Assembly (NCBI RefSeq): GCF_000165425.1
Contig: NW_001799000.1
Span: forward strand, 186,001 to 250,000
From: Paramecium tetraurelia
Lineage: Eukaryota > Ciliophora > Oligohymenophorea > Peniculida > Parameciidae
Direction of reading: 5' to 3'
DNA: 64,000 bases
Part shown: one piece after another, positions 36,700 to 51,812 of the stretch
How positions within the stretch are numbered: position 1 is the first letter of the stretch
How the letters are laid out: the number at the start of each line of letters is the position of its first letter
Made by a program: the position numbers and the translations under genes
The notes under the pieces: generated by a model
What the model saw: the letters and a program-made list of their open reading frames with translations, nothing else
Told to the model about the DNA's origin: nothing
The model's database searches: none

Positions 36700-39600
36700 A
36701 TGAAAATCAGCAGATTATTTTTTCTTATTAAACTATTTTCGCTATGTTGCTGCGAGATTGAAGAATTAACCTATCAAAACCCCATGATAACAAAATATAT
36801 TGATATCCTATCTAACTCGTATTATGGAATTGTGAGCTTTTATGTGCCATTGTCATTATAAGCAAATTTTATTAATAGCTTAGCTCAATCAGTAGATAGG
36901 TCATTCCTATTTTCCGCCTATTTCAATAACGATGTCTCCATTGTTGCATATTGCAAACTCAATATCTAAGCCAATGAAATAACTCATACATTAATATTAG
37001 TTTAATAACAAGCCATATAAGAGCAAGAGTTTTCAGTTTCATTTGACCCTTTGCTATTTGAAGGCTAACTCATTTGTACCTCATTTTGCTATGATGCTGA
37101 GCAATAAAATCTTCAATTTATAATTTAAACTAAAAATGATATCTAATATATGAATTTGAATAAAATTAATTTGGAACAGAACAATGTTAAGTTTGTATTT
37201 GGTGGCAGTAACTAAAATTTAGAATTAAGCAGTTTTTAAGGGTAGTTATATGGATTTTGGGAAGACACTGAAGCAAATATTTATTTTTATTTGAATTACT
37301 TGTTTGGTGTTGATTCCTGTTCTTATGCTGAAGAGAAAGCTGAATTTGATTCAAAGGAATATGATTAGGATAATACTTGGCAATTTACATTACCATTTAT
37401 TGTCTACAAGGATTATTCCATGTACTTCTGGCATAGATTTGCAACACCCTTAGATTCTAATGATATCGTATCTCTAATCCACATCAGCACTTAATTTTAA
37501 CTTAATCCTTAATATTCGTTAGGGACCAATACTCTAATGATTAATTACGAATTGAAACATAATAATTAGATTTTGGTTACTGTTCATTATTATTCGTATC
37601 AATATCCGTATATACTTTACGATCCAGATTATATTGAATCATTAATCAAAGTATAATAAATTGAAGAGATAGATTCTTATCTAATTTATTAATGGCATTA
37701 TACAATTATCCAATATTAATTTAATGAGTTATTTATACAAATATTCTATCCAGACTAACAGAGAAGAATTAATTTTAAAGATGAAACTGTAAGACAATTT
37801 TCGTATTCCTAATTTTCTTTGATTTTTGGAGACAGCATGAATTAAAAATAATATGCTGGACAAGTGAATCAGTTCAAATTTAAAAATTGCCAGGAAGAAT
37901 TCATCGACACATATCAATGCCATTTTTCATGTGCTACTTGCAATGGACCTTTGAAGAACAGTTGTTTAAGTTGTCAAGAAAACTCATACAGGAACTATGA
38001 TCCTGATAATCATACTTGCACTTGTTAAATTTGGACTATAGAGTAAAATTCTACAAAATGTTTCTCCATTTCTGATATTAATTAAATGGAAGTATCATAC
38101 ATTGAAGATTCTAATAACGACAAATTTGATTAAATTGAACCTAATATTGTTTGTTCATACGGATATTTCTTATTTGAAGGTGATTGTTATTAATGGTAAA
38201 TTTATTTATTATATAGACGAGTCCATCAGCTTCTCAAAAAGGAGATTTGATTTGTCTTGAATGCCTGGACAATTGGCAAAATTGGATTTAAAATTCTATT
38301 TGTTCAGAGTATGTACTCAGCAAAATATAATATGATTATGATAAGGAGGAATATAACTATGATGTTGATTATATTTCTATCAACTCATTATATCTATTTA
38401 TCGATCATGAACTAAGAATGTGCAACTTTTGCATTTAATTTTGTCTGCATACTTCTGTATCTTATATGTGCAATTTTATTAAAGAACAGCATTTAGGTAA
38501 AGACACCTATGTAGAATGTAAATTTGGGTATGATAGTTAGACCTAATCCTGTAAACTTCCTTAATTCGATTTAAAAAATGAACGTTGCTTAGGATAGTCT
38601 TGTAATGGCTAGTGTAAATGTTGTAGTCCTACTAATCGTTGTAAAGAGTGCATTAATGATAACGATGTTTTACTTTTAAATAACAAAGATTGTGTTTAAT
38701 GCTCTATTCAGAATTGTAAACTTTGCTTTCAATATTTTTAATAATCTGATGGGATATTTGTTTCAACTCTTACATATACCAATTATGAAGAAATCATTAC
38801 TAATGAGGATTATCTAATCGGATGTGCTTTATGTGAGGACAATTACATTTACAATTTTTTTTTGAATGTTTGTTAATTGAAATTGCAAATTTCTCAATCT
38901 TGTGAGAATTATCTAATTGATTAAAATAATTAACCAGTTTGTTTGACAACATTAACATAGAATTTTGATGAAGGAATTGAAATTTCAGATTGTTTTAAAT
39001 ATTTGAAATCCTGTTAAAATTGTGTTAAAACAAACACCAATAAACTGTATTGTACTACATGTTTCAAGGGCTTCTTTTAGAATTCTTATGGATATTGCGA
39101 GTCTTGCGATGAGAATTTCCGGGAATGTAAATTGACATACTAGAATCAATATGATATAACGATCCAATAATTATAACCTTTGCTTTTAGCTATCTCTAAA
39201 GGCTAAGTACTCTTTTATCCACCTTATTATGTCTATGAAGTTCAAATAGGTATGTGTTATTAAAGTGACAAATGGTCGAAAAAATGCAAAGAAGATAAGA
39301 TTATTACTTATTGCAGCAAATATTATGATAATGTTTGTATAAAATGTAATTCAGATGATACATAAACCACGACTCTAAGTTCTGGGATATGTTATTTATG
39401 TCCTTATTAATGCAAAATATGTCTTCCTTCTTTATTAGATAGCACACAATTAAAGTGTTTCTTAACCGACTTTTCAACTCATTATATTGATTAACTTTCA
39501 GGTAAAGTGAAAATCAAAAGAGATAATTAAGTTAGATATTCAAACTAATTGACTGTTCAAGATCTATCTTGGAAAGATCAATATTCAGATGTTTTCAAAT

Positions 39601-42600
39601 AGTAAGTGTTTTAAAGAATGAATTTCCTATATGTTTTGAATAATCCCTATGGAGTATATTAGTACAAAAGACTATCATAGAAGATTTCAGAATCTTATGA
39701 AAATCATACTATTCAATAAATAACAGTTTTAGATAACTCATCAAAATAATAACTTGTATCTCTATATTTTATTGATTATCAGATCGTTAATATAACTAAC
39801 CTCACCATTACAATTTCAGAATTAAATAAAGACGAATTAATTAAGACCACTTCAAAATATGGAGTGGATATTTACATCAATAATCTAATATTTAATTAAA
39901 CTCATTATGTAAATTTCTAAAAATACATATTCCTTCTTCTTAATATCACTAGTCTATCTATCAATAATTTGACTCTTATCAATGTTGATATATAAAACTT
40001 CCATTTATTTAAACTGTCTATTTCTAATTCATCTACTAGTATTAAAATCAACTTAATAAATCTTAAACTTATAAATTGCGAAATTAATAAACTTCCAGCA
40101 TTTTTTCCAATATACTTAATTGGTAGATAATATTTGATTAGAAATAAAATTTCTATAATGCATGTCGAATTTAAAAACTGTAGCTTTATAAAATTCTTAC
40201 TTTTTTCATATTTTTAGGACAATTAGTTGTGCCTTTACTTATAATCTTTGTTAATTGAAAGATTTCACTATTAGACTCAGCCAATTTTACTTCAAGTTCT
40301 CTTTTTTCTAATTATACAGCAACATAAACTAGATTAGCTTCATTAACGATTATGAATAATTAATTTAAAAATTCAAACTTTTTTGTAGCAGATCTTAAAT
40401 TTGAGATATATTCTACTAAAATCCAAAATACAACTATTAGAAATAGTCAATTTATATATTTTATATAACAACTTTCAACTGCATATCAAAAAGAGTTTCT
40501 AATAATCAATTAATTGCTATTATCACAATTGGAAATGGATTCATCATTATTGAGATTATCCTAAAACATCATAAGATTCGTTTAGTTTTTGAATATAGAA
40601 GTAAGAGATTTAACATAATTTAAAAACGATCAAAATTATTCATCTAATTTGTTTTTAGTTCAAGCAGATATGCTAATTATTAAAAATTACTTTAGCTATA
40701 ATTTTAATTCTAACCAAATTTAAATTGATATTCTAAATTCAAATAAAATAGAATTATACAACATTTTCATATAAGGTGACAACAATGATTTCCGAATTAA
40801 TCATGAAGCAGAGTTTTCTGATTGTCCACTACGAATGCAATTTTTAAATGTTTATAACTTCACTTCATTAATGATATAAGACTTTTAAATCTAAAATGTC
40901 ATGATTTGCAATAACAACTTTATTAATATAAAAGATGTTTAAAATTAAATAACTCTAAACATAGATAATTTAAAATTTAATGATATTATACTTTTGTAAT
41001 TATAAGGCACTGCACAAACTACTATGATTGCTATTTCAATTTCAAAATAATCAATGATCTCATTTACATAATTTGCAATTACTAATGTATTTGGAAATAA
41101 CTATGAGAGATTAAGAAAAGTATCTGAGCAATTAACAATAATTTCTGTTGTTGCTGCTTAAAGTACTCTAGAACTATTAAACAGCTATTTAAAAAGTAAC
41201 ATAATTACTAATAGCACTAATGCTTTAATATATTTAGAATTAAAATCTATTTCACTTCAAAATTTTACCAATATTGAATCGAATTACTTTACTGAATAAA
41301 TATACACTCACTTAAACTAAGAATACACAAAGATATCTATTTCATCCCTATAATAATTATTTCCAATTAAGTCCGAAGGAAGTGTTTTCAATATCTTATG
41401 CCAGAAATTAACTTTAAATAATATTGCTAACTAAAATTCTGTTGCTTTGCTGGGAGGGTTTTGTAAGATTGAATTGATATTAGATTGTGGGTTATTGATA
41501 TAAAATACTTATATACACAATAGCAAATCTATCTAGGCATAAGAAAGCAAAGGAGGATCCTTTTATATAAATGCAAAAGACACAAATTTAATACTTAAAA
41601 TGATCAATATAACTATCTCCCATTCCTTTTCCCTTTATGATGGTGGATTTTTATTTTTAATTCCTTCAGATCGTTCAAATCTCTTGACACTAGAAAATAT
41701 AAAAGCCACTGGTGTTTTTTCAATGTTTAGAGGTTTTATGAGTGTTGAATTTTCATTGTAGACAAGTTAAAATGTTGTGATTTTAAAGAACATTGATATA
41801 CAATTAGAATACGCCCAGATGGAGTATATAACAAGCAATTATGATGAATTAAAAGACAATGAACTCGAATATATAAAAATAACAAATGGATATTTATATT
41901 TCAATTACTGGTACATTTGTATATTTAGTTTAGCCAAATATAATTAATCAACATCAACCTATCATTCGAAATTATTACCTAACCTGTTTTCTATCTATCA
42001 AATATGCAAAATCTGCACATCATGAATTTCAATTTAGAGGTAGGGGAATAGACAAGTAATACAATTATAGAATTTGAATCGATTAAAAGTAAAAAATAAC
42101 TATATATAAAGGTTCTCAAGACAAAGATTTATTTATCAAGTCGTTCAAAGCAAGACAAGTTAAAGTTACAATTCCTGAAGCCTTTTATGCAAAATCATGT
42201 TATTCATCTTATAAATATGAAATTATCCATTTACCAAGTCTTAGTGAAAAATCTATTGCTCTCAAAATAAATAATTGCCTGATAAATTAATTATCTAAAG
42301 TGTATTAAGATGTCGAAAGCATAATTTAGATAAGATTATTAGATACTTTTAGAAATTTTAGATTCTGTAATGGCATTATCCTTAATTTTCACACGAATTC
42401 ATTTTCAATGGCTTTAATTGATATTTATTACTAAACTTAGGTGAAATCTAAATTTGAATTATTATATCTATTAAACAACAAATGCACTCGATCAACTTGT
42501 TTAAGAATTAGATCAAATGATCAATATCGCATGCTTGAAGTAATTTTAAAACAGATATACATGTTAAATAATGATAATTCAAAGAATGGTTAACTAACTC

Positions 42601-45092
42601 TGAGTAATCTAACCTATTTGATTAAATAATCGTATTTTATGAATAATAGGGCTATGGAAATGGCAGGTGCAATATATTTACAAAACAGTCCTCTAAAAAT
42701 TTAATCATCATACTTTATCAATAATAGTGCTCCCTTGGTAGGCGCAATTTATTGTTCAAATATATCTATACAGGATAGACAAGTTTTGACTTTTAGTTCA
42801 TTATTCTTGAATAATGTAGCTAAATATGCAATTAATACTTTTGGAATTGAATTTTACTCTTTAAGTCTGAGTCATTCAGTTTTGTAGAATCAAGTTATTG
42901 CAAATTATTCATAAATATCTGCATTTAAAGATTAGGGCAGTTCAGAATAATATTTAGTCTATTTGCCAAGTGGGTAGACACTAAAACAATATTAAATTTT
43001 TAACACAAAAGTTCTCAGATATTAAAGCTTAGAGTTTTCACTGAAATTTATAATTTTAAATAGCTTCCAAGAAAAATAAATCATAAATAATTATTCTATA
43101 AAATGCAATATTACAAGTAGTTTAATTGATAAGGAGTACAATGTTTTATAGGATAATATTACTATGTTCAGCGCAGAATTTAATACAGATAGGAGTGAAT
43201 TAAATTTAGAAAACAATACATTTGTATTGAATCCCTATTCGGGGGACTTATTAAAGATCAAAATATCATGCGATAACATTGAAAATAATAATTAATATGA
43301 ATTATTTGCAAAAGCTTATAAATGCTAGATGGGAGAGTTTTTCTATGAAGATTAATGTTTAAAATGCAACGCATCTCGAGGATATTACAGTGTTAATCCA
43401 TTAAACGGAGAATGCATTAAGGCAAATCCGAATTCTATACAAAATCATACAGAAAATCTATTAAATCTTTATGAAGGATTTTGGAGATTGAATATTTTAA
43501 CTCCTATTGCTGAATACTGTTCTAACGATCCATCAAATTGTTTAGGAGGATGGGAAACAGGAGACATAACATGCATTATAGGTCACATAGGAGCTTTATG
43601 CGAGGCATGTGATATTTATAATGTGAGGGGTTAGGGCCAATTCTCAAAAAGTAGAGATTATAAATGTTCCTAATGTACAAATTCTGGTTTCTTGATTGTT
43701 GAATTCCTATTAGCGTTTATCTGGGCTTTTTCGTAAATAGTCCTAGCTGTTAAAGGCACTTAATTATAAAATCAAAAGTTTCTCTTGAGCAAATCTCAAA
43801 CAAAATTTTATGATATTTTAGTAAGGCTTTCTTAAGGTATATTATATTTATGAAATATAGATTAATCAAGTTCAGTGATTAAACTTATCAGTAATTATTT
43901 TTAGATTATTATGGTAGTCTACACATTTAAGGTTGAATTTATCTCAAATTTAGATAGTCTATTTTAATTTATAGGTAATTCTACATATTCAACCACTTAT
44001 AATTTTGATTGTTATATATCCAAGATTGAATATTTGGATATAATATATTTGAATTTGATTTGGATCTTATAGGTTCAATTTTTGTAGTATGTCCTTTATC
44101 TTTTATTATCATTCTTCATAAAATTATCAAGACCAAGATTTTTTTCTTTGGAGACTGTCTATTCATCATTCTTTTACTTATATTTATCAGGACAAATTAA
44201 TTTAATAAAATTGTAAAATTGAATATTATAAATTAGGTTAGCTGAATTAATAACTCCAAAAACGATAAGCAATGTGGAATGGATATCAGCAAATCTTTCA
44301 TATCGTTTTTGGACAACCACTCATTAGAAAGTAATTTTTGCTCTCATTTTACCTTTATTAATAATGTTTGGACTAATTATACCTTTGTTCTTATTTTTAA
44401 GGCTATCCTAAAATAAATATAACCTAAGCAATTACAAAATTAAATAAAAATATGGATATCTATTTAATGAGTATTCTAAAACTCATTATTATTGGGAATC
44501 AGTAAAATTGATGTACAGATAGCTATTAATACTTATCATAGTGTTATTATAGGATTTTATTGTAATCAAGGGTATAATGTTGATTGGACTACTTTTTGCT
44601 TATCAAATTATATTTAGTTTGAGTAAACCATATAATGTTGGCAAGCTAAATTAATTTGAATCATAGGCAATTTAAATATGTATATGGTCAATCCTTTTGT
44701 GCATTTTGCAATACGAAATTTAAGAATTTAATTTATGGCTGAATATTATATGTTAGCTCCTAATTCTAATGTCATTCATAATCTTGATAGTTAAATCAAT
44801 TTTGAAGTTCATTCAAGTATTTAGTTCAAAATACGAATTAATAATTGATTATATAAAGACTAAGATAGTTAGATGTTTAAACTTATAAAATCTGCAAAAT
44901 TCAAAATTGTTTGAATTGAGTAGCAAAAGAAAAGCAAGAGTATAAAAGTACTTTAAAATAATCAAAATACATGTATTTAAAAGAGTTTAGACAACTGTAA
45001 ATATTTAATAAACCTAAAATGTTGAAATTATGTTATGTTCAAGTTTATCGCCATCTTAAAAATAGATAACGCCAGGAAGAAGATTCTTGTGA
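36700..45092 (+). CDS. Giant Cys-rich/repetitive surface protein with C-terminal membrane domain, copy 2
   Basis: About 8.4 kb and 2,700 aa, same plan as the minus-strand gene at 20299-28656. Signal peptide MKISRLFFLIKLFSLCCC, lectin/LamG-like region (VKFVFGGSNQNLE, QYAGQVNQFKFKNC), Cys-rich repeats (CHFSCATCNGPLKNSCLSC, CCSPTNRCKECI), a long beta-helix-like region (about 39600-43300), another Cys-rich block (CLKCNASRGYYSVNPL), then membrane helices (FLIVEFLLAFIWAFSQIVL) and a basic tail (ELSSKRKARVQKYF). An intron near 38199 needs a 26-nt length ending in GAG to avoid TGA. Most other introns were inferred, not individually proven. Two perfect hairpins follow the stop. Confidence 0.7.
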
Positions 45093-45103
45093 TTTTATAA
45101 TAT

Positions 45104-45134
45104 TTGAGTATAATAACCGATAAATTATACTCAA
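45104..45134. repeat. Perfect 11-bp inverted repeat (hairpin 1)
   Basis: Arms TTGAGTATAAT (45104-45114) and ATTATACTCAA (45124-45134) are perfectly complementary, with a 9-nt loop. The hairpin starts 12 bp after the stop of giant gene copy 2. It could stabilise or end the transcript. Confidence 0.7.
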
Positions 45135-45178
45135 TTTTATGATCATTATTATTTTTATGGTCACTATTCTTATAAGTC

Positions 45179-45212
45179 TAAAATCATAATTGTAGATACA
45201 ATTATGATTTTA
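45179..45212. repeat. Perfect 14-bp inverted repeat (hairpin 2)
   Basis: Arms 45179-45192 and 45199-45212 (core AAATCATAATTG and CAATTATGATTT) pair perfectly over 14 bp around the 6-nt loop TAGATA. It lies 44 bp after hairpin 1. The function is unknown; possibilities are an RNA 3' structure or an old palindromic insertion. Confidence 0.75.
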
Positions 45213-45584
45213 ATCTTTATCTTACATTTAAATTTGATATAATCGATTTGGTGTAATTATTAAATAACAATAAATGCAACCTATGAGTTTGTTTGCTATT
45301 AATAGAAAACTTATCAATCCTATATAATTTATGTTTAAACATCGTATCTATTATATAAAATGATCATGAATAATCAAATATTTTGATTGAAGTAAATAGT
45401 GCTTTTTTGTAAATTTAATTAACTTCATTTTTTGTTAAACCCATTTTTTATCTCTAATTGATGTATTAGTTTAAAACATGAATAAAATTTAATTCTGTGT
45501 TTTTCTATTGGATCTATAAAAAATATGAAAAAATGATATTTATTTTTCAATGAATTGAATTTAAGAATGAAATAATTAAAATAA
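45213..45584. other. Intergenic, upstream of CDPK
   Basis: AT-rich spacer between the hairpins and the CDPK start, expected to contain the CDPK promoter. No coding frame or repeat was recognised. Confidence 0.4.
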
Positions 45585-47442
<1,858 letters not shown>

Positions 47443-47501
47443 ATTTTACTTTAATTAATTTGTCCATTTCATAAGAATAGAAATTTATCAATAAAATAAT
47501 A

Positions 47502-48513
47502 TCAAAATACAATGCATGAAGAGCATGATTCCCTGTTTCTACGTTTTATGCCTTGTCCTTAAATATAAACAACATCATGAAATGGTACAAGTATTTATTT
47601 AATAAAATTACTATTCTATTCAATTTCTTCATTATATTAATCTAGAGGTGGTCTTTGTCTCTCCAACATTCCCTCAATTAGTACAATTCTCTATTGATAA
47701 GGCAATTACAATTAAAATCTAAATTCTAAATTTGGAATTTATATTCTATTTAATTCTATATTCAAATTGATTATTTGATGTTTTATATATTTCTTTGAAA
47801 ATGAAAGTACATCAAATTTGGCTAGTATTTCATCCAAATTCAATTTTTTTGTTGCTAAAATCTCAAATTTATCTCCATTATCAATATTTTTGCCCAAAAT
47901 TATAAAATTTAAAATATTTTCAATCTCTGGCTAAACCACAAACGAGCAAATTTTATCCTCTCCATATGAATAAATTGATTATTATTCTTATTAATTGAGT
48001 GCTACTTTGCATTTAATTATATAATTTTGAAATACTTTAGACTTCTAGCTTTTGTTATGTGAGTAGCTGATTGTAAGTCGATTTGTTTAATCACAATTTT
48101 ATTATTAATTTTCTTGTAAGATTTTGATTTACTATTTTAAAGTTTAAATCTAATGAGTGATCATTTGCGATTTCATTTTTGCTTCAACTATATATGAATG
48201 TAAGTATATTATTTCAATCAAACAACGACGTATGAACTCTTTAACTCTTATGTTCCTAAATTATTAATCATTTTTTAATCTTTTTGTATTGAGTCTTTTA
48301 AGCTTCTAACTGAATTCTATTTTTTATAGAATTTTCCTTTAAAAATGGATATCAAATATAGTACCACAAGTAAATGTCAGGTGGAATTTGATTAATAAGC
48401 TCTTAATTTAAATTATCATTTAAGGAATATCCAAATTATTCTCTTAATAAATTTTCTCTTTGATTATATCTTTCTTATTCTTCATCGATAACCATTTTTC
48501 TAATGTCATCCAT
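47502..48513 (-). CDS. Hypothetical protein, one intron
   Basis: 327 aa with a 28-nt intron (GTACTATATT...TTTTAAAG). N-terminal half is charged and helical (QERYNQRENLLREQF, QIQTLKQQIKILQENQQQ, a short coiled coil). The C-terminal half has a beta-rich block that might be C2- or PH-like (KICSFVVQPEIENILNFI, GDKFEILATKKLNLDEIL), but I cannot assign it. The C-terminus ends in SCSSCIVF. It is convergent with the CDPK, stops only 59 bp apart. Confidence 0.65.
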
Positions 48514-48862
48514 AATGCTCAAACACAAAAATTATAATTTTTATTAATATATTTAAATGTTAAAATCAGTGCATACTAATAAAAATACCATTCTGATTAA
48601 TAATCACATCTTTATCAGAAATGAATTGCTTTGCCAACTATTTTAATTCATAAACCGTATTTTGGAATACCGATTTCTAATTTTTGCATTAAAATTTTTA
48701 GATAATTTAAATTGAATCATTTATTATAGATCATATATGATTATAAATATCTAGTTTGATAGAGATCTTGGAATAATAATCATATTGAATATATAAATTT
48801 TACTTATGCGAATATAAATTAATAATTGATAATTTTCTGAATATAAACTGTATATTTATTTT
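48514..48862. other. Intergenic, AT-rich
   Basis: About 350 bp upstream of the hypothetical gene and downstream of the coiled-coil gene (both minus). No feature was recognised; it should hold the promoter of the hypothetical gene. Confidence 0.4.
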
Positions 48863-50081
48863 TCATGATTAAAATTACTCATAAATTCTACTTCCTCTTG
48901 TTTATCCCATTGAAGATGTTGTAGTAGTTCCACCTGTACGAGTTACTACTTTTGAGGTTGATACAACAACTTCCTATTAAAATCAATAGTAAAATAATTA
49001 CCTTCTTTTATCCTTTCCTAAGGGCTTCTAATTCAGCTTGACACATGGTTAATTCTTCTTAGCATTCATTATAATCATGATTGACCTTGATGAACTTCTA
49101 TTTCCAAACTTCCACTTCAGATGATAAGTATGTCACTTTTTCTTGGATAACAGTTTGGCCTTATGATTCTAATTGTTCATATCTGAATCTCAAATCTTCA
49201 AGATCTCCATCTTTAATTTTGATAGAATAAGCAAGTCTTTCGATTTCTGATGACAACATAGCAATTTTATTCTTTTTTTTATAGCGTATATGTAGATACC
49301 TCATAATCTCTTAATTTGAGAAGTAAATCATTATTTTCTTTCCTTAATCTACCATTTTCTTCCTATAATCTTCTGATTTAACCTTCTAAGTCTTAAATTT
49401 AGCTTTCAAACTTAATTCTTAGATTGTAAAACTCTCTTTCTTTAGCAGCTAGATCTTCAGTTTAAGAGCTTCTCAATTAAATTTCTCCTCTCATTGATTA
49501 TAGTTGCAGCTATAGCTAATCATTTTCTGATCTTAATTGACGTAATTGTGATTCCAAGAATTGTACTTAAGAGTTGTCTACGACTACCTTTTCTTTTTCA
49601 ACTACTTTTTCAACGACTTAGACCTCTTTTCTCTTTTCCAATTCAGCAATTACTGATTAGAGATATTCGCATTCCAATCTCCAGGGAGCTTCGATTTCCT
49701 CTTTTGAAACTACGATAACATTCATGCATAATGGTTGAGCAGCAACGCAATTTTATTGTACAGAATAGTTGCCTTAATATCCAATTTAAGGAATGGCAGC
49801 CATATTTGAAATATAACTTTATCCTCCAACAAAACCTTGGGTTTGAGTTCTCAAGACTTGTTGTGATTGCATTCTAGGGAGTTTTGTGGCACTTCTTTAT
49901 TCTACTTCCACTGTGGTTGTCTTGAAATAACAGATAATTTTACTTATACTTTAGGTGTTTCCCTAGAGATTACTTATTCCACTCTATCCTAAGTGATGCT
50001 TCTAACATTATCCTTGAAGCCTGAAGTATATTGTCTTTGGGAAGATTGTGTTACATATTGTTTGGTTTAGAAATCACTCAT
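48863..50081 (-). CDS. Coiled-coil cytoskeletal protein, alveolin/epiplasmin-like
   Basis: 377 aa with introns of 29 (CAAG acceptor), 28 (AAG acceptor) and 28 nt. A head of about 120 residues carries QSYISNMAAIPQIGYQG and is followed by a Val/Glu/Lys repeat patch (VVEKVVEKEKVVV) like those defining alveolins. A long coiled coil comes next (FLESQLRQLRSENDQLQLQL, LEGQIRRLQEENGRLRKEN), then a Ser/Thr-rich tail (STSKVVTRTGGTTTTSS). Alveolins build the membrane skeleton under ciliate alveoli. The assignment is by composition; a generic intermediate-filament-like protein is the alternative. Confidence 0.55.
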
Positions 50082-50272
50082 TCGATTGCAAATAAATTTT
50101 ATTTATCAAACAATCAAATTTGTTTATTGGGTTTATAGTACTTTAATGAAACAAAATGCTGTTGTATTCAAGGAATATAATGAAACCATGAATAGTAAAA
50201 ACTTCTAACTTCTAATAAATACAAAATTTCAATATAAATATTCGAATAATATAATTAAAATACATTTAAAAG

Positions 50273-51080
<808 letters not shown>

Positions 51081-51334
51081 TTTTAAGCATGCATAATATA
51101 TTAGTTATTCAATTATATTCATTTATTTATTTTTGCTTTTCAATTACTTGAGCATACTATTTTGTTCTTTATTAGGAATCTACAAGGTAGAAATGCAATT
51201 CTTCTATGTTTTATTCATATTCAGTTAATGTTCTTGCATTCAGAATTTCAAATTTCGGTTTAGGTACTGTGGTCATTTCAGTAGACAGAGATTGCTTTGT
51301 TTATTATCCATTTTACTCCATTTATTGTAATAAA

Positions 51335-51812
51335 TCACCTAAGAAATTTATTCTATTTATTCTCTCTTCCTTGCTTTAACTATATTTAATATATACAATA
51401 CTTTCCGCTTACAATAAAATTCTGTCTTTTCTAGTGTGAATTTGATTGTGTACTCGATGTTATTTCGGCTGCATGATAATTCTTCAATCGAAATGACGGA
51501 CTTCTCCTGATCTGGGTTGACAGAAACAATTATTATTAATTCTAAACACACACTCAATTAACTATTACCTGTGCAATTGGTCCAGCCTGATGTTAAATCT
51601 ATCATTCAAAACAAATCTCATCATACTTCTAATTGTTGCAATTCGCCTTAACTAGGAGTTCTGTTAGGACTTTATTATGTAGAGCATCTGTTTTGACTTG
51701 AAGAATTTAATCTCATCCCTTGAGAGCTTTTTGCTCTATTGGGATCAACCATCCTTTGTCTTCTTTTAGAATTATTCAAATATGGAGTATATCGGATAGG
51801 GCAAATATTCAT
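51335..51812 (-). CDS. Small basic Ser/Gln/Arg-rich hypothetical protein
   Basis: 140 aa with two introns (28 and 27 nt) that keep the frame exactly. The sequence is rich in Ser, Arg, Gln and Asn (SSSQNRCSTQQSPNRTPSQG; QIRRSPSFRLKNYHAAEI), with no ordered domain apparent. It may be a phosphorylated linker-type protein. No homologue was recognised. Confidence 0.55.

Noticed and set aside
39600-43300. Possible transposon or virus-like insertion inside the giant gene
   Set aside because: The Asn/Ile-rich stretch continues the host frame and is shared in style with the paralogue; no transposase, integrase, capsid or terminal repeats were seen.
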